Source of the DNA: Paenibacillus rhizovicinus
GTDB lineage: Bacteria > Bacillota > Bacilli > Paenibacillales > Paenibacillaceae
Direction of reading: 5' to 3'
Length of the DNA stretch: 64,000 nucleotides
Assembly: GCF_010365285.1 (NCBI RefSeq)
Contig: NZ_CP048286.1
Span: 6,436,001 to 6,500,000, forward strand
The notes under the pieces are model-generated. The model did no database searches, was not told the origin of the DNA, and was given only the letters and a program-made list of their open reading frames with translations. Shown here one piece after another: positions 50,457 to 60,996 of this stretch; position 1 is the first letter of the stretch; every line of letters starts with the position of its first letter. The position numbers and the translations under genes are program-made.

Positions 50457-52238
50457 TTGGAAGTCTTCAAACAGCTTAAACCGTATTACTGGGTCGAACG
50501 CAAGAATTTAATCGCTTCGATCGCTTTCATGATTTGCGCAACCGCGCTCGGACTCGTATATCCGAACTTGCTTCGCTACCTTATCGACAAGATCATCGTT
50601 CCCCAAAACTTTACGTGGGTGCCAGGGTTATCGCTCGCTGTTGTAGGGGTCGTATTCATTAAAGGCAGTTTCGCGTTCCTGTCCGGTTTATTCGGCGGCC
50701 GGTTGGGTAACCGGGTAGCGTTCCGATTGCGGAATGCCTGCTACGAGAAACTTCAATCGCTCTCTTTTCAGTATTACGATACGGCGAAAACCGGCGATTT
50801 GATGTCTAGGTTGACGGCGGATCTCGAGGCGGTTCGGAACTTTATCGGCTTCGGTTTCGCGCAAATTCTGAACTTGTTCCTGATGGTTATCTTCGGAGCG
50901 ACGATGATGTTCTCGATTCATTGGCAGCTGACGCTGATCACGCTGTGCACGATGCCGTTCCTCGTCTTTACCGCAACGCGATTCGAGCGGAAGATTCATC
51001 CGGCTTTCCGCGAAATGCGGCAGGCGATGAGTAATCTGACCACGGCGGTTCAGGAGAACATTACCGGCGTTCGGACCGTGAAATCTTTCGCCCGCGAATC
51101 GTTCGAAATGGATAAATTCTCCAAACGGAGCGAATCGTACAAAGCCAACCAGATCGGCGCATCGAGCCTCTGGGGCCGCTACTTCCCGATCATGGAACTG
51201 CTGGCGAGCATGTGCGTCGTCATTCTGGTCGTCGCAGGCGGCAGGCTCGTCATCAACCAGTCCATTACGCTCGGCGAGATGGTTGCCTTCTACAGCATGC
51301 TCTGGTATATCATCGGCCCGATGTGGAACATCGGGTTCCAAATCAACAACTATACGCAGGCCAAAGCTTCCGGCGAACGCCTGCTCGGGCTGTTCAATGA
51401 GTATGTACACGTGAAAGACAACGAGCATGCCATCGTGCTGGACGAGAGCAAGGTTAAAGGTCATGTTGAGTTTCGTAACGTCACGTTCAACTACGTGGAT
51501 AAAGCGCCGGCCTTAACGGATGTCAATATCGACGCGAAGCCCGGCATGGTTATCGGTTTGCTCGGAGCGACCGGCGCGGGCAAGTCGACGATCATTCAGC
51601 TGTTGATGCGCGCTTATAATGTCAAATCCGGCACCATTACGCTCGACGGGGTCGATATCCGCGACCTGTCGCTGGAAAGCCTGCGCAGCCAAATTGCCAT
51701 CGTGTTTCAAGAGACGTTCTTGTTCTCATGTTCCATCCGCGACAATATCGCCTACGGCATCAACGGCGTAACGATGGAGCAGATCATCCATGCCTCCAAG
51801 CTTGCAAAAGCGCATGATTTCATCATGGAGCTCCCGGAAGGCTACGACACCGTTGTAGGCGAGCGCGGCATGGGCCTCTCCGGCGGTCAGAAGCAGCGGA
51901 TCGCGATCGCCAGGGCGCTGATCAAGAACCCTCGCATCCTGATCCTCGATGATGCGACGAGCGCCGTCGATATGGAAACCGAGCATGAGATTCAAGCCGG
52001 TTTCAAAGAAGTTATGGCTGGCCGCACGACGTTCATCATCGCGCATCGGATTTCGTCCCTTCGCCATGCGGATGAAATCATCGTATTGGAAGAAGGGCAT
52101 GTCAAGCAGCGCGGAACGCATGATCAGCTGGTAAACGTGCAGGGACGTTACCGGGATACGTACGACATTCAATATGCCGACCGTCCTTTAACCGCTGAAG
52201 AAATCATCGCAAGAGTGGAAAGAGGGGTCGTACAGTGA
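50457..52238 (+). CDS. ABC exporter half-transporter, degenerate-site subunit
   Basis: A 593-residue fused membrane/ATPase half-transporter of the multidrug/lipid type: six membrane helices (about 20-305) and an ATPase domain. Walker A is GATGAGKST with Lys376 and the signature is canonical LSGGQKQR. Walker B ends in Asp499 (LILDDATS) instead of the catalytic glutamate. This marks the degenerate subunit of a heterodimer such as TM287/288. The start is TTG at 50457, eight bases after GGGAGAGGG; earlier in-frame codons run through the leader. It overlaps the next gene by GTGA. Confidence 0.92.
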   Translation: MEVFKQLKPYYWVERKNLIASIAFMICATALGLVYPNLLRYLIDKIIVPQNFTWVPGLSLAVVGVVFIKGSFAFLSGLFGGRLGNRVAFRLRNACYEKLQSLSFQYYDTAKTGDLMSRLTADLEAVRNFIGFGFAQILNLFLMVIFGATMMFSIHWQLTLITLCTMPFLVFTATRFERKIHPAFREMRQAMSNLTTAVQENITGVRTVKSFARESFEMDKFSKRSESYKANQIGASSLWGRYFPIMELLASMCVVILVVAGGRLVINQSITLGEMVAFYSMLWYIIGPMWNIGFQINNYTQAKASGERLLGLFNEYVHVKDNEHAIVLDESKVKGHVEFRNVTFNYVDKAPALTDVNIDAKPGMVIGLLGATGAGKSTIIQLLMRAYNVKSGTITLDGVDIRDLSLESLRSQIAIVFQETFLFSCSIRDNIAYGINGVTMEQIIHASKLAKAHDFIMELPEGYDTVVGERGMGLSGGQKQRIAIARALIKNPRILILDDATSAVDMETEHEIQAGFKEVMAGRTTFIIAHRISSLRHADEIIVLEEGHVKQRGTHDQLVNVQGRYRDTYDIQYADRPLTAEEIIARVERGVVQ

Positions 52239-54067
52239 GCGAGCAAGAGCAGCAAAAGCCCCGCGGCGCGCAGGAAAGATTCATCTACAAGGATGACGAT
52301 GCGATCGAAAAGCCGTTTAACTGGGCGCAAATAAGCCGATTGTTTACGTATATGAAGCCATACCGCAGGCAATTGCTGCCGGTCATCATCGTCATGATGG
52401 TGCTCGGCACCGCAACCCGGCTCGCGATTCCCGCCTTGTTCATCAAGGCGATCGACGATGCGATCCAGCCAAAAGACGGCGCACCTAGCATGCACAAGCT
52501 GTACATGTATGCCGGCACGATGCTGGTGCTTTATATTATTCAATGGGCAGCTAACACGTACCGGATTCGCTATACGAATATGATCGGCCAGCAGGTGATT
52601 TACGATTTGCGGCATGATTTGTTCAGGCATATCCAGAAGCTGTCGTTCCGATTCTTCGACAAACGTCCTGCGGGCTCCGTGCTCGTGCGGGTAACGAACG
52701 ACGTTAACGCGCTTCAGGATCTGTTCACGAACGGCGTCGTCAACTTGCTGATGGACTGTATCCAATTGGTCGGTATCGTCATCATCCTGCTCGTCTGGAA
52801 CTTCAAACTCGGTCTTGCCATTATGATTACCGTGCCGCTGATGTTCGCCGTATCGACGGCGCTTCGCAAGCGCATCCGGTTCGCATGGCAGGATGTGCGG
52901 ATGAAGCAATCCCGCATTAACGCGCACTTGAACGAAAGCATTCAAGGCATGCGCGTCACGCAGCTCTATACGCAGGAAAAAGCGAATTTCAGCTTCTTCC
53001 AGCATATCAACAGCGTCAATATTAAAGCATGGAACAAGGCGTCGGCGCTTAACCAGGCGTTCGGCCCGATTATCGAGGTCACGTCCGCAGTCGGCACGCT
53101 TATCCTGTTCTGGTACGGTTCGCATATGATCATGACCGGCGCGATTACCGTCGGCGTGCTTGTCGGGTTCGCCAACTATGTCGGCAACTTCTGGGATCCG
53201 ATTAACCGCCTGGGCCAGATGTATGCGCAGCTGCTAATCGCAATGGCATCATCGGAACGTATTTTCGAGTTTATCGACGAAGAGCCGACCGTCGGCGAGC
53301 TGACGCAAGCCGATCAACTGCCGCGTATTTACGGTGACGTTCATTTCCAGAATATCGTCTTCGAATACGAGAAAGGGCGCCCCGCGCTCAAGGGCATCGA
53401 TCTCCATGTCCAAGGGGGCGAAACGATCGCGCTCGTCGGTCATACGGGATCGGGGAAAAGCACGATCATGAATCTGCTCTGCCGGTTCTACGATCCTGTT
53501 GAAGGGGCCGTGAAGATCGACGGCATCGATATTCGCACGGTCAGCTTGGAAAGCCTTCGCTCGCAGGTTGGCGTCGTGCTGCAGGATACGTTCATTTTCT
53601 CGGGTACGATCCGGGAAAATATCCGCTTCGGCCGCTTGGATGCGACGGACGACGAAATCGTCAAGGCGGCTACGGCCGTCGACGCGCATGATTTCATCAT
53701 GAATTTGCCGGACGGGTACGATACGGAAGTGCAAGAGCGAGGCAACATCCTGTCCATGGGACAGCGCCAGCTGCTTTCCTTCGCCCGTGCGCTGCTGGCC
53801 GATCCGCGCGTGCTCATTCTAGACGAAGCGACGGCGAGCATCGATACCGAAACCGAGCTGAAGATTCAAGAGGCGCTCAAGAAGCTGCTTAAAGGCCGGA
53901 CCTCGTTTATCGTCGCCCACCGGTTGTCGACGATCCGTAACGCCGATCGCATCGTCGTGCTGGATCATGGTCAGATCGTCGAGCAGGGCACGCATGACGA
54001 GTTAATTCGACACAAAGGCACCTATAACGGCTTAATTGAAGCGCAGTACCGCTTTTTATCGGCATAA
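52235..54067 (+). CDS. ABC exporter half-transporter, catalytic-site subunit
   Basis: A 610-residue partner of the preceding gene: an extra hydrophilic N-terminus of about 40 residues, six membrane helices, then the ATPase domain. Walker A is HTGSGKST, Walker B ends in the catalytic Glu531 (LILDEATAS), but the signature reads LSMGQRQ (from Leu506), lacking the usual second glycine. This is complementary to the defects of the first subunit, so one composite ATP site is active and one degenerate. Substrate unknown; drugs or lipids are usual. GTG start, translationally coupled. Confidence 0.92.
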   Translation: MSEQEQQKPRGAQERFIYKDDDAIEKPFNWAQISRLFTYMKPYRRQLLPVIIVMMVLGTATRLAIPALFIKAIDDAIQPKDGAPSMHKLYMYAGTMLVLYIIQWAANTYRIRYTNMIGQQVIYDLRHDLFRHIQKLSFRFFDKRPAGSVLVRVTNDVNALQDLFTNGVVNLLMDCIQLVGIVIILLVWNFKLGLAIMITVPLMFAVSTALRKRIRFAWQDVRMKQSRINAHLNESIQGMRVTQLYTQEKANFSFFQHINSVNIKAWNKASALNQAFGPIIEVTSAVGTLILFWYGSHMIMTGAITVGVLVGFANYVGNFWDPINRLGQMYAQLLIAMASSERIFEFIDEEPTVGELTQADQLPRIYGDVHFQNIVFEYEKGRPALKGIDLHVQGGETIALVGHTGSGKSTIMNLLCRFYDPVEGAVKIDGIDIRTVSLESLRSQVGVVLQDTFIFSGTIRENIRFGRLDATDDEIVKAATAVDAHDFIMNLPDGYDTEVQERGNILSMGQRQLLSFARALLADPRVLILDEATASIDTETELKIQEALKKLLKGRTSFIVAHRLSTIRNADRIVVLDHGQIVEQGTHDELIRHKGTYNGLIEAQYRFLSA

Positions 54068-54186
54068 TTCTTGATTTTTCGGGACAGAACCTCCACAATG
54101 GAAGAAAATACGCGGCTTGCAGAGACTTCGGACGTAACGTTCCCGGCTCTGCGGCATGCGATCTTCCCTGGGAGGTTCTTTCTGTT

Positions 54187-55365
54187 ATGTATGGTTCGCC
54201 GTTTTCTCCAACTGCCCGTAAAATCATGCTGCTCGGCTCCGGCGAGCTCGGCAAAGAAGTCATCATCGAGGCTCAACGTCTGGGCATTGAAACGATTGCC
54301 GTCGACCGCTACGAGAACGCGCCTGCGATGCAGGTTGCACACCGCTCTTATGTCATCGACATGCTGGATGCCGACGCGCTTCGCGAGTTGATTCTGAAAG
54401 AAACGCCCGATTTGATCGTGCCCGAGATCGAAGCGATCGCAACGAGCGCGCTTGTCGAGCTGGAACAGGAAGGCTGGGGTGTAATTCCGACTGCCCGCGC
54501 CGCATTGCTGACGATGGACCGCGAGGGTATTCGCCGTCTAGCGGCTGAAACGCTCGGTTTGCCTACCGCGCCGTACCGGTTCGCCGATACGCTGGACGAG
54601 CTGAAAGCTGCCGTGGCGGAACTGGGCACGCCTTGCGTCATCAAGCCGATCATGAGCTCCTCCGGCAAAGGTCAGAGCGTGTGCAAAACCGAAGGCGATG
54701 CCGAAGCCTGCTGGCAGTACGCCATGGATGGCGGCCGCGCGAAGAAGCAGCGCGTAATCGTGGAAGGCTTCATTCGTTTCGAATCGGAAATTACGCTGCT
54801 GACGGTGCGTTCCGTTTCAGGCACATCGTTCTGCGCGCCGATCGGTCATGTGCAGAAGGACGGCGACTACATTGAATCGTGGCAGCCGCATGAAATGACG
54901 CAGCAGCAGATTGCCGAAGCGGAAGCGATTGCCCGCGCAGTAACGGACGAGCTGGGCGGTTACGGAATTTATGGCGTAGAATTGTTCCTGACCAAGGACG
55001 GCGTCTTGTTCAGCGAAGTTTCCCCGCGTCCGCACGATACCGGCATGGTAACGATGGCGACGCAGGATCTGTCGGAATTCGCGCTGCACGCGCGCGCGAT
55101 CTTGGGCTTCCCAATCCCGACCATCCGTCTGCTCTCGCCCGGTGCAACGTATACGCTTAAAGCGGACCGCGACTCGGAAGCGTTCCAAATCGATGGATTG
55201 GCACATGCGCTATCGGTGCCGAATACACAAGTCCGCGTCTTCGGCAAACCAGTCACAAAGCCAGGCCGCCGCATGGCCGTCGCACTAAGCACGGCCGACG
55301 ACACCGAACAGGCCCGCGCGCTAGCCAAACAAGCCGCGCAATCACTAACAATTCGTTACGAATAG
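54187..55365 (+). CDS. purT: Formate-dependent phosphoribosylglycinamide formyltransferase (GAR transformylase 2)
   Basis: Uses formate and ATP to formylate GAR in purine synthesis, an alternative to folate-dependent PurN. The 392-residue ATP-grasp protein shows [14 protein letters not shown] at the N-terminus, the phosphate-loop [12 protein letters not shown] near residue 155 and the metal-binding [15 protein letters not shown] near residue 280. GGGAGG lies 11 bases before the ATG. A weak promoter (TTGATT at 54071, CACAAT at 54094) lies upstream. No PurR box was recognised. Confidence 0.94.
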   Translation: MYGSPFSPTARKIMLLGSGELGKEVIIEAQRLGIETIAVDRYENAPAMQVAHRSYVIDMLDADALRELILKETPDLIVPEIEAIATSALVELEQEGWGVIPTARAALLTMDREGIRRLAAETLGLPTAPYRFADTLDELKAAVAELGTPCVIKPIMSSSGKGQSVCKTEGDAEACWQYAMDGGRAKKQRVIVEGFIRFESEITLLTVRSVSGTSFCAPIGHVQKDGDYIESWQPHEMTQQQIAEAEAIARAVTDELGGYGIYGVELFLTKDGVLFSEVSPRPHDTGMVTMATQDLSEFALHARAILGFPIPTIRLLSPGATYTLKADRDSEAFQIDGLAHALSVPNTQVRVFGKPVTKPGRRMAVALSTADDTEQARALAKQAAQSLTIRYE

Positions 55366-55382
55366 ACCATCCATGTTTAACG

Positions 55383-55448
55383 AGCATGACCCGAACGGCA
55401 GTTTCTCGAAAGAGGAAAGGCCGCGGGCATGCTTTTTTCTTTGCAATC
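55383..55448 (+). terminator. Terminator after purT
   Basis: AGCATG-a-CCCG pairs with CGGGCATGCT across a long loop that contains a second hairpin (TTTCTC-GAAA-GAGGAAA), followed by six Ts. Confidence 0.7.
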
Positions 55449-55580
55449 GGGAGATATCCGCCGGCTTCGGATGGATGAATTTGCAAATTGAAGCCGAAAG
55501 GATTACTTTAATTAGACAAGAAAGGATGAATTCCAAACGTATCCGATCTTCAAAGTGATGTGAAGCAAGAAGGCAAAGTG

Positions 55581-55700
55581 AAAGTGTAACCGCAAGCGGA
55601 CGAAAACGAGCCACCAACCAGCAACTTCAAAGACGGCCCAGCAGCAAGCATGCAAAATTCCGGGTCCAGGGACGGAGTCCAAGGGTTCCCCTTAGGCAAG
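55581..55700. repeat. Composite repeat element, copy 1 (truncated right end)
   Basis: Begins AAAGTGTAACCGCAAGCGGAC with GAAAACGAGCC, followed by CCACCAACCA, AAGACGGCCCAGCAGCA, ATTCCGGGTCCAGGGACGG and TTCCCCTTAGGCAAG. The GGATTTAGGGGG end is missing. About 161 bases separate it from copy 2. Confidence 0.75.
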
Positions 55701-55741
55701 GTTGTAAACGAAGGCACCAAGTAAAGAAAGAACGCAAACTA

Positions 55742-55877
55742 AAAGTGTGTCCGCATGCGGACGAAAACGAGCCACCAACCAAAGCAACTTCGAAGACGGC
55801 CCAGCAGCAGGCACGCAAATTCCGGGTCCAGGGACGGAGTCCCCGGGGTCCCCCTAAGGCAAGCGGGATTTAGGGGG
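55742..55877. repeat. Composite repeat element, copy 2
   Basis: Same order of blocks as 55581-55700, with the perfect 14-bp palindrome GTCCGCATGCGGAC at 55749-55762 and a complete right end GGATTTAGGGGG. Both ends match blocks at 973-1211, so one element family is present in both spacers. Confidence 0.8.
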
Positions 55878-55885
55878 TTGTGAAA

Positions 55886-55940
55886 CGCCTTTAAATTATC
55901 TTTAAAACGCCTTTAAATTGCTTTTAAACCGCCTTTAAAA
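55886..55940. repeat. Five 11-bp tandem units with phased TTTAAA
   Basis: Units CGCCTTTAAAT, TATCTTTAAAA, CGCCTTTAAAT, TGCTTTTAAAC and CGCCTTTAAAA place TTTAAA at 55890, 55901, 55912, 55923 and 55934. Further TTTAAA at 55956 and 55977 keep close to the same phase. Confidence 0.85.
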
Positions 55941-56060
55941 TGTTTAAGAAATATTTTTAAACCAATAGTTAACCCTTTTAAAGTATAGGTAACTAAGAAA
56001 GCATTCAGGTTTATATATTTGAAAAAAATTAAAATGATAAAATGAGGAGCGACCAGCACC

Positions 56061-56888
56061 ATGAGAACGTTATCCTCCGGAAACCTATGGAAAATAATCG
56101 GATTATCGGCCGTGTTGTCGACGGTGCTGCTTCTAGCGGGCTTCGGCTATGCCGTGAAAGATATGCTTTATCCGAAAGGGGAGTCCTTTGCGGGCAGCGA
56201 AAGCTTTCCCGCGCTTCCGGCGAGCAGCAAACTGAGCGAGGCCAAGGAAATTTCCGTAACGGCCATTGGCGACTCGCTGACGAAAGGAACGGGCGACGCT
56301 TCGGGAGAAGGTTACGTCAAACAGGTCATCACCCTGCTGAAGAAGAAGTATCCGGATACGTCTGTCCGTTTGAATAACAACCTGGCGATCAACGGGTTAA
56401 AGGCCGATCGTCTCGCGCAGCTGCTGGCGACGGATAAAGGCTATCGATATGCGCTGATGCAGGCGAACGTCATCCTGTTCACGATCGGCGGCAACGACTT
56501 GTTCCAAATCGCCGCAGGGCAAAGCGCCAGCAATTCGACGGGCGACTTGGATTTAAACAAACTGAAAGCGGAGCTTCCGAAAGGGCTGCAGCAATTGGAC
56601 AAAATCACGAAGCTGCTTCACGGAATCAATCCGAATGCGCATATCGTTTACGTAGGCCTGTACAATCCGTTTTACGATATTCCGGATTTCCGCTCAGGCT
56701 CGCTGCAGATCCAGAGCTGGAACGAGCAAGCTTACGCGCTGCTTCACCGGTATACGAACATGACGATGGTGCCGACGTTCGATTTGTTCGAGAACACGAT
56801 CAGCCGGTACTTGTCATCCGATCATTTTCACCCGAATCATAATGGCTATGTGCAGATCGCGGCACGCATAGTGCAGTCGCTGGAATAG
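56061..56888 (+). CDS. SGNH/GDSL-family hydrolase (YpmR-like)
   Basis: A 275-residue membrane-anchored or secreted esterase. Residues about 10-30 form one membrane helix. Catalytic blocks are intact: Ser72 in AIGDSLTKG, the oxyanion residues in TIGGND with Asn145, and Asp254/His257 in DHFHPN. Such proteins act on lipids, acyl or acetyl esters; the substrate is unknown. The only ribosome site, GAGGAG, is 13 bases from the ATG. The AT-rich phased repeat lies upstream. The ABC genes follow 11 bases later, so they may form one transcript. Confidence 0.85.
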   Translation: MRTLSSGNLWKIIGLSAVLSTVLLLAGFGYAVKDMLYPKGESFAGSESFPALPASSKLSEAKEISVTAIGDSLTKGTGDASGEGYVKQVITLLKKKYPDTSVRLNNNLAINGLKADRLAQLLATDKGYRYALMQANVILFTIGGNDLFQIAAGQSASNSTGDLDLNKLKAELPKGLQQLDKITKLLHGINPNAHIVYVGLYNPFYDIPDFRSGSLQIQSWNEQAYALLHRYTNMTMVPTFDLFENTISRYLSSDHFHPNHNGYVQIAARIVQSLE

Positions 56889-56899
56889 GAGGGCATGCG

Positions 56900-57868
56900 A
56901 TGAACAGGACGATGAATGACGAGATCGTATTATCCGTCAAAGAGGTCAGTAAACAAATCGGCGGCAAACCGATTATCAAGAACGTAACGTTCGATGTGCG
57001 CGGCGGCGAGATTTTTGGCTTTCTCGGCCCGAACGGAGCGGGCAAAACGACGACGATTCGCATGTTGGTCGATCTCATTAAACCGACTTCCGGCGAAATT
57101 ACGATCTGCGGCGAAGACATTCGGCGCAATCCGGAAGCCGCGCTTCGGCACGTCGGCTGCATCGTTGAAAATCCGGAAGCTTATTCCTTCATGTCCGGCT
57201 GGGAGAATCTCGAACATTTCGCGCGGATGCAGCGGGGCATCGACAAAGCGCGGATCGAGGAAGTCGTGCGCATCGTCGGTCTGGACAATCGGATCCATGA
57301 TAAGGTGAAGACCTTTTCCCTCGGCATGCGGCAGCGGCTCGGCATCGCGCAGGCGCTGCTTGGCAGGCCGAAGCTGCTCATTCTCGACGAACCGACGAAC
57401 GGCCTGGATCCCAAAGGCATCAAGGAATTACGGGAATTCGTCCGCATGCTGGCCGATGAGGGCATGAGTTTGTTTATCTCCAGCCACTTGTTGAGCGAAA
57501 TCCAGCTCATGTGCGACCGCGTCGCCATTATCAGCCGCGGCGAAGTGCTCGCCGTCGGTACCGTGGACGAGCTCATTCATGACGCAGGCAATTATGTCGT
57601 CTGGCAGTTCGAGCAGCCCGATGCAGGAAGACGGCTTCTGGCCGGAGAAAAAGATGTTCATCTCGTCGAGGATGACGAGCATCGCATCGACGAGGGCATT
57701 CTAGCCGGCCTGAAGGATGCGCAAATCACGACAATGAATCAAGACCGCATTTCGGCGCTGGTCGAGAAGGCAGTTCGCGCCGGAATAGGCGTCATAGCCG
57801 TACAGCGAATCGCGCCGACGCTGGAAGAGCTGTTTTTGCGGATGACGGAGGGTGAAGCCATTGGATAG
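56900..57868 (+). CDS. ABC transporter ATP-binding protein
   Basis: A 322-residue ATPase with Walker A GPNGAGKTT, the signature FSLGMRQRLGIAQALL, Walker B LLILDEPTNGLD and H-loop SSHLLSE. The C-terminal 90 residues are the accessory domain common in two-component exporters of the BcrA or Nat type. AGGAGG lies just before the start, right after the preceding stop. It overlaps the next gene, which encodes its membrane partner. The substrate is unknown. Confidence 0.9.
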   Translation: MNRTMNDEIVLSVKEVSKQIGGKPIIKNVTFDVRGGEIFGFLGPNGAGKTTTIRMLVDLIKPTSGEITICGEDIRRNPEAALRHVGCIVENPEAYSFMSGWENLEHFARMQRGIDKARIEEVVRIVGLDNRIHDKVKTFSLGMRQRLGIAQALLGRPKLLILDEPTNGLDPKGIKELREFVRMLADEGMSLFISSHLLSEIQLMCDRVAIISRGEVLAVGTVDELIHDAGNYVVWQFEQPDAGRRLLAGEKDVHLVEDDEHRIDEGILAGLKDAQITTMNQDRISALVEKAVRAGIGVIAVQRIAPTLEELFLRMTEGEAIG

Positions 57869-58847
57869 ATTGCTGCCGCTCATACAGAACGAGACGCTAA
57901 AGATATGGAAGAAGAAACGGTTTTTCGTCATTATCGCCGTACTGATGATTCTGATCCCGATCTTCACGTACGCGCAGATGAAAATCTCCCAGACGAACAA
58001 GCAGCATTTCAAGGACTGGCGCAATCAGCTGGTCCAGCAAATCAACGAATACCAGAACATGCTCTCCAGCGACCGGATTCCGGACGAGTGGAAGCGCTCG
58101 CGCAGAATCGCGGTGCAGCAGCTGCAGTACTATCTGGATCACAACGTCAATCCGAATTCGCCGGACGGCGTAACGTTTACGCGCAGCTTCATGTCGAACG
58201 CGGTTACCTTGTTCTTTCCGCTGCTCGTCCTGTCCATTGCATCCGATCTCGTCTCGGGTGAACGAACCGCGGGTACGATCAAAATGCTGCTGACAAGGCC
58301 TGTTCGACGGTGGAAAATACTGCTCAGCAAACTCGTTGCGCTTACGCTGTACGTTTCATTAACCGTTGTGGTCAGCGCCGTTCTCTGTTATCTTATATCA
58401 GGCGCGGTGTTCGGCTACGAGGGGTGGAACATACCTGTGTTTACAGGTTTCGTGATTCAAGGTTCCTCCATCGAAAGCAGCTTGGTCCATGCGGTGCCTC
58501 AATGGCTCTACTTAATGATGGAAGCGGGCTTGATCTGGGTATCTTCCATGACCGTGGCTTTAATGGCCTTAATGGTGTCCGTGCTCGTTCGCAGCACGGC
58601 CGCGAGCATCGTGACCATGATGGCGGCCGTCATCTCGGGCACGATATTATCCAGCATGTCTTCCTCGTGGCACAGCGCCAAATTCATCTTCTCCGTTAAT
58701 TTGCAGCTGACCGATTATTTGGCTGGCTCGCCGCCGCCGATCACGGGCATGACGCTCGGTTTCTCGCTGTTCGTACTGGCGCTATGGGCCGTCGGTTCCC
58801 TTGCCGTTTCGTTCTCCGTCTTTACGAAACAGGACATCATGAATTAG
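57861..58847 (+). CDS. ABC-2 type transporter permease
   Basis: A 328-residue membrane protein: one helix near the N-terminus (FFVIIAVLMILIPIFTY), an extracytoplasmic segment of about 80 residues, then five more helices including VTLFFPLLVLSIASDLVSGERTAG-type ABC-2 sequence. The TTG at 57861 is preferred because GGAGG is nine bases upstream; the in-frame GTG at 57852 touches that site. It overlaps the ATPase gene by eight bases and is its partner. Confidence 0.85.
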   Translation: MDRLLPLIQNETLKIWKKKRFFVIIAVLMILIPIFTYAQMKISQTNKQHFKDWRNQLVQQINEYQNMLSSDRIPDEWKRSRRIAVQQLQYYLDHNVNPNSPDGVTFTRSFMSNAVTLFFPLLVLSIASDLVSGERTAGTIKMLLTRPVRRWKILLSKLVALTLYVSLTVVVSAVLCYLISGAVFGYEGWNIPVFTGFVIQGSSIESSLVHAVPQWLYLMMEAGLIWVSSMTVALMALMVSVLVRSTAASIVTMMAAVISGTILSSMSSSWHSAKFIFSVNLQLTDYLAGSPPPITGMTLGFSLFVLALWAVGSLAVSFSVFTKQDIMN

Positions 58848-59000
58848 AATAGCTTGATGTGAGGAACGATGGGCGGAACGATGGGCGTTATGAATAAACA
58901 GATTAAACGTATTTTAAATTAATGCTTTCGATGCGATTTTTCAGCTCGCGCAGAAGCTATTCCAAGATGTTATCGCAAAAAAAATTTTAGGAGGCTCTCT

Positions 59001-60974
59001 ATGACTGATCAGCTGGATCTGATTGCGGGCGAGAAAAATTCGGCTGCCGGCAACTACGACGCGGATGACATTCAGGTGCTGGAAGGGTTGACCGCCGTCC
59101 GCAAACGCCCTGGGATGTATATCGGGAGCACGAGCACCTCGGGTCTTCATCATCTAGTCTGGGAAATCGTCGATAATGCGGTCGATGAGCATCTGGCCAA
59201 ATTTTGTTCCGCAATCGACGTCTCGATCAACGGGGACGGTTCGGTAACCGTGCGCGACAACGGCCGGGGCATTCCGACGGGCATGCATAAAACCGGCATT
59301 CCGACGCCGCAGGTCGTCTTCACGATCCTGCACGCGGGCGGTAAATTCGGCGGCGGCGGATATAAGAAATCCGGCGGTTTGCACGGCGTGGGCGCTTCGG
59401 TTACGAACGCGTTGTCGGAGTGGCTGGAAGTGGAGATTTACCGCGACGGGAAGATACATAAACAGCGTTTTGAATATTGGGTGGACAAGAACGGCAAAGA
59501 GCATGTCGGCGAGCCGGTGACCGGCTTGGAAATCATCGGGAATACGAACCGCACGGGAACGAAGATTACGTTCAAGCCCGATTCCCGCGTTTTCCACGGC
59601 AACATTTCCATCAACTACGACACGCTCTCGGAACGGCTGCAGGAAATCGCGTTTCTGAATTCCGGCTTGAAAGTTAACGTGAAGGACAGCCGAGGCGGCA
59701 AAGAAGATCAATATTATTACGAGGGCGGCGCGAGGCAGTTCGTGCAGTTCCTGAACGAAGACAAAACCGTGCTGCACGACGTCATTCATTTTTCCGGCGA
59801 ACGCGACGATATCGAAGTCGAAGTGGCGCTGCAATACAACGACGGTTATACCGAAACGATGGCCTCATTCGTAAACGCCATTCCGACAAGGGGCGGCGGC
59901 ACGCACGAAACCGGCTTCAAAACGGCGTACACGCGCGTCATGAACGACTATGCACGGAAGAACGCCTTGTTGAAAGAGAAAGACAAGAACCTCGACGGCA
60001 ACGATTTGCGCGAAGGCATGATGGCCGTTATCAATATTAAAATGGCGGACGTGGAATTCGTCGGCCAGACGAAGGATCAACTGGGCAGCTCGTCGGCCAG
60101 AAGCGCCGTCGATGCGATCGTTTCCGAGAAAATGCAAGTTTTCCTGGAAGAGAACCCGCAAGTGGCGCAATCGCTGTTGAAGAAGGCGATTCAAGCCTCG
60201 AGAGCGCGCGAAGCGGCGCGCAAGGCCCGCGACGAAATTCGCAGCGGCAAGAAGAAGAGCGAGAGCTCCAATCTGAACGGCAAGCTTTCGCCCGCGCAGT
60301 CCAAGGACGTCTCGCGGACGGAATTATTCATCGTCGAAGGCGATTCCGCCGGCGGATCGGCGAAGCAAGGACGCGATTCCAAATACCAAGCCATTCTTCC
60401 GCTCAAAGGCAAGCCGATGAACCCGGAGAAGGCGAAGCTGCTCGATATCTTGAAGAATGACGAATATAAGGCGGTTATTGCGGCGATCGGTTCCGGCATC
60501 GGTCCTGAATTCGACGCAGAATCGTGTAACTATAGCAAAATCATCATCATGACGGATGCGGATACCGACGGCGCGCACATTCAAGTGCTGCTGCTGACGT
60601 TCTTTTACCGCTACATGAAGCCGTTGATCGACTCCGGCCGCGTCTTCATCGCGCAGCCGCCGCTATACAAGATCACGCGCAAATCCGGCAAGCTGGAAAC
60701 CGTTCGTTATGCATGGTCGGACGAGCAGCTGCAGAACTATTTGAAGGAGTTCGGCAAAAACTTCGAGCTTCAGCGCTATAAAGGACTAGGCGAGATGAAT
60801 CCGGAACAGCTGTGGGAAACGACGATGAACCAGGAAACCCGTACGCTTCTGCAAGTGCAGATCGAAGATGCCGCGAAAGCGGAACGACGCGTTTCCACGC
60901 TGATGGGCGATAAGGTCGATCCGCGCAAACGGTGGATCGTGGAGAACGTCGACTTTACGGAGTACGAGGAATAA
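59001..60974 (+). CDS. parE: DNA topoisomerase IV subunit B
   Basis: ATPase subunit of topoisomerase IV, which decatenates sister chromosomes. The 657-residue protein has the GHKL ATP site ([29 protein letters not shown]), the transducer domain, and the TOPRIM motifs [10 protein letters not shown] and [11 protein letters not shown]. ParE rather than GyrB is inferred from the immediately following ParC-type gene. TTTTAGGAGG precedes the ATG. The 153-base gap upstream contains a short repeat GGAACGATGGGCG twice in tandem. Confidence 0.92.
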   Translation: MTDQLDLIAGEKNSAAGNYDADDIQVLEGLTAVRKRPGMYIGSTSTSGLHHLVWEIVDNAVDEHLAKFCSAIDVSINGDGSVTVRDNGRGIPTGMHKTGIPTPQVVFTILHAGGKFGGGGYKKSGGLHGVGASVTNALSEWLEVEIYRDGKIHKQRFEYWVDKNGKEHVGEPVTGLEIIGNTNRTGTKITFKPDSRVFHGNISINYDTLSERLQEIAFLNSGLKVNVKDSRGGKEDQYYYEGGARQFVQFLNEDKTVLHDVIHFSGERDDIEVEVALQYNDGYTETMASFVNAIPTRGGGTHETGFKTAYTRVMNDYARKNALLKEKDKNLDGNDLREGMMAVINIKMADVEFVGQTKDQLGSSSARSAVDAIVSEKMQVFLEENPQVAQSLLKKAIQASRAREAARKARDEIRSGKKKSESSNLNGKLSPAQSKDVSRTELFIVEGDSAGGSAKQGRDSKYQAILPLKGKPMNPEKAKLLDILKNDEYKAVIAAIGSGIGPEFDAESCNYSKIIIMTDADTDGAHIQVLLLTFFYRYMKPLIDSGRVFIAQPPLYKITRKSGKLETVRYAWSDEQLQNYLKEFGKNFELQRYKGLGEMNPEQLWETTMNQETRTLLQVQIEDAAKAERRVSTLMGDKVDPRKRWIVENVDFTEYEE

Positions 60975-60996
60975 TAAGCTTAAGGAGAGTATCGGC

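Larger units (their letters stand above)
55366..56060. other. Repeat-rich intergenic region between purT and the SGNH hydrolase
   Basis: Contents in order: purT terminator; about 130 bases with nothing recognised; two long direct repeats; five 11-bp units carrying TTTAAA; then an AT-rich stretch (55941-56042) that must hold the promoter of the next gene, though no canonical pair stands out. No convincing coding sequence. Confidence 0.7.

Noticed and set aside
46147..55365. A defence island built around DynA and the ABC exporter
   Set aside because: DynA is a chromosomal core-type gene in Bacillota, and neighbours (nth, ABC exporter, purT) are not defence genes; no mobile markers nearby.
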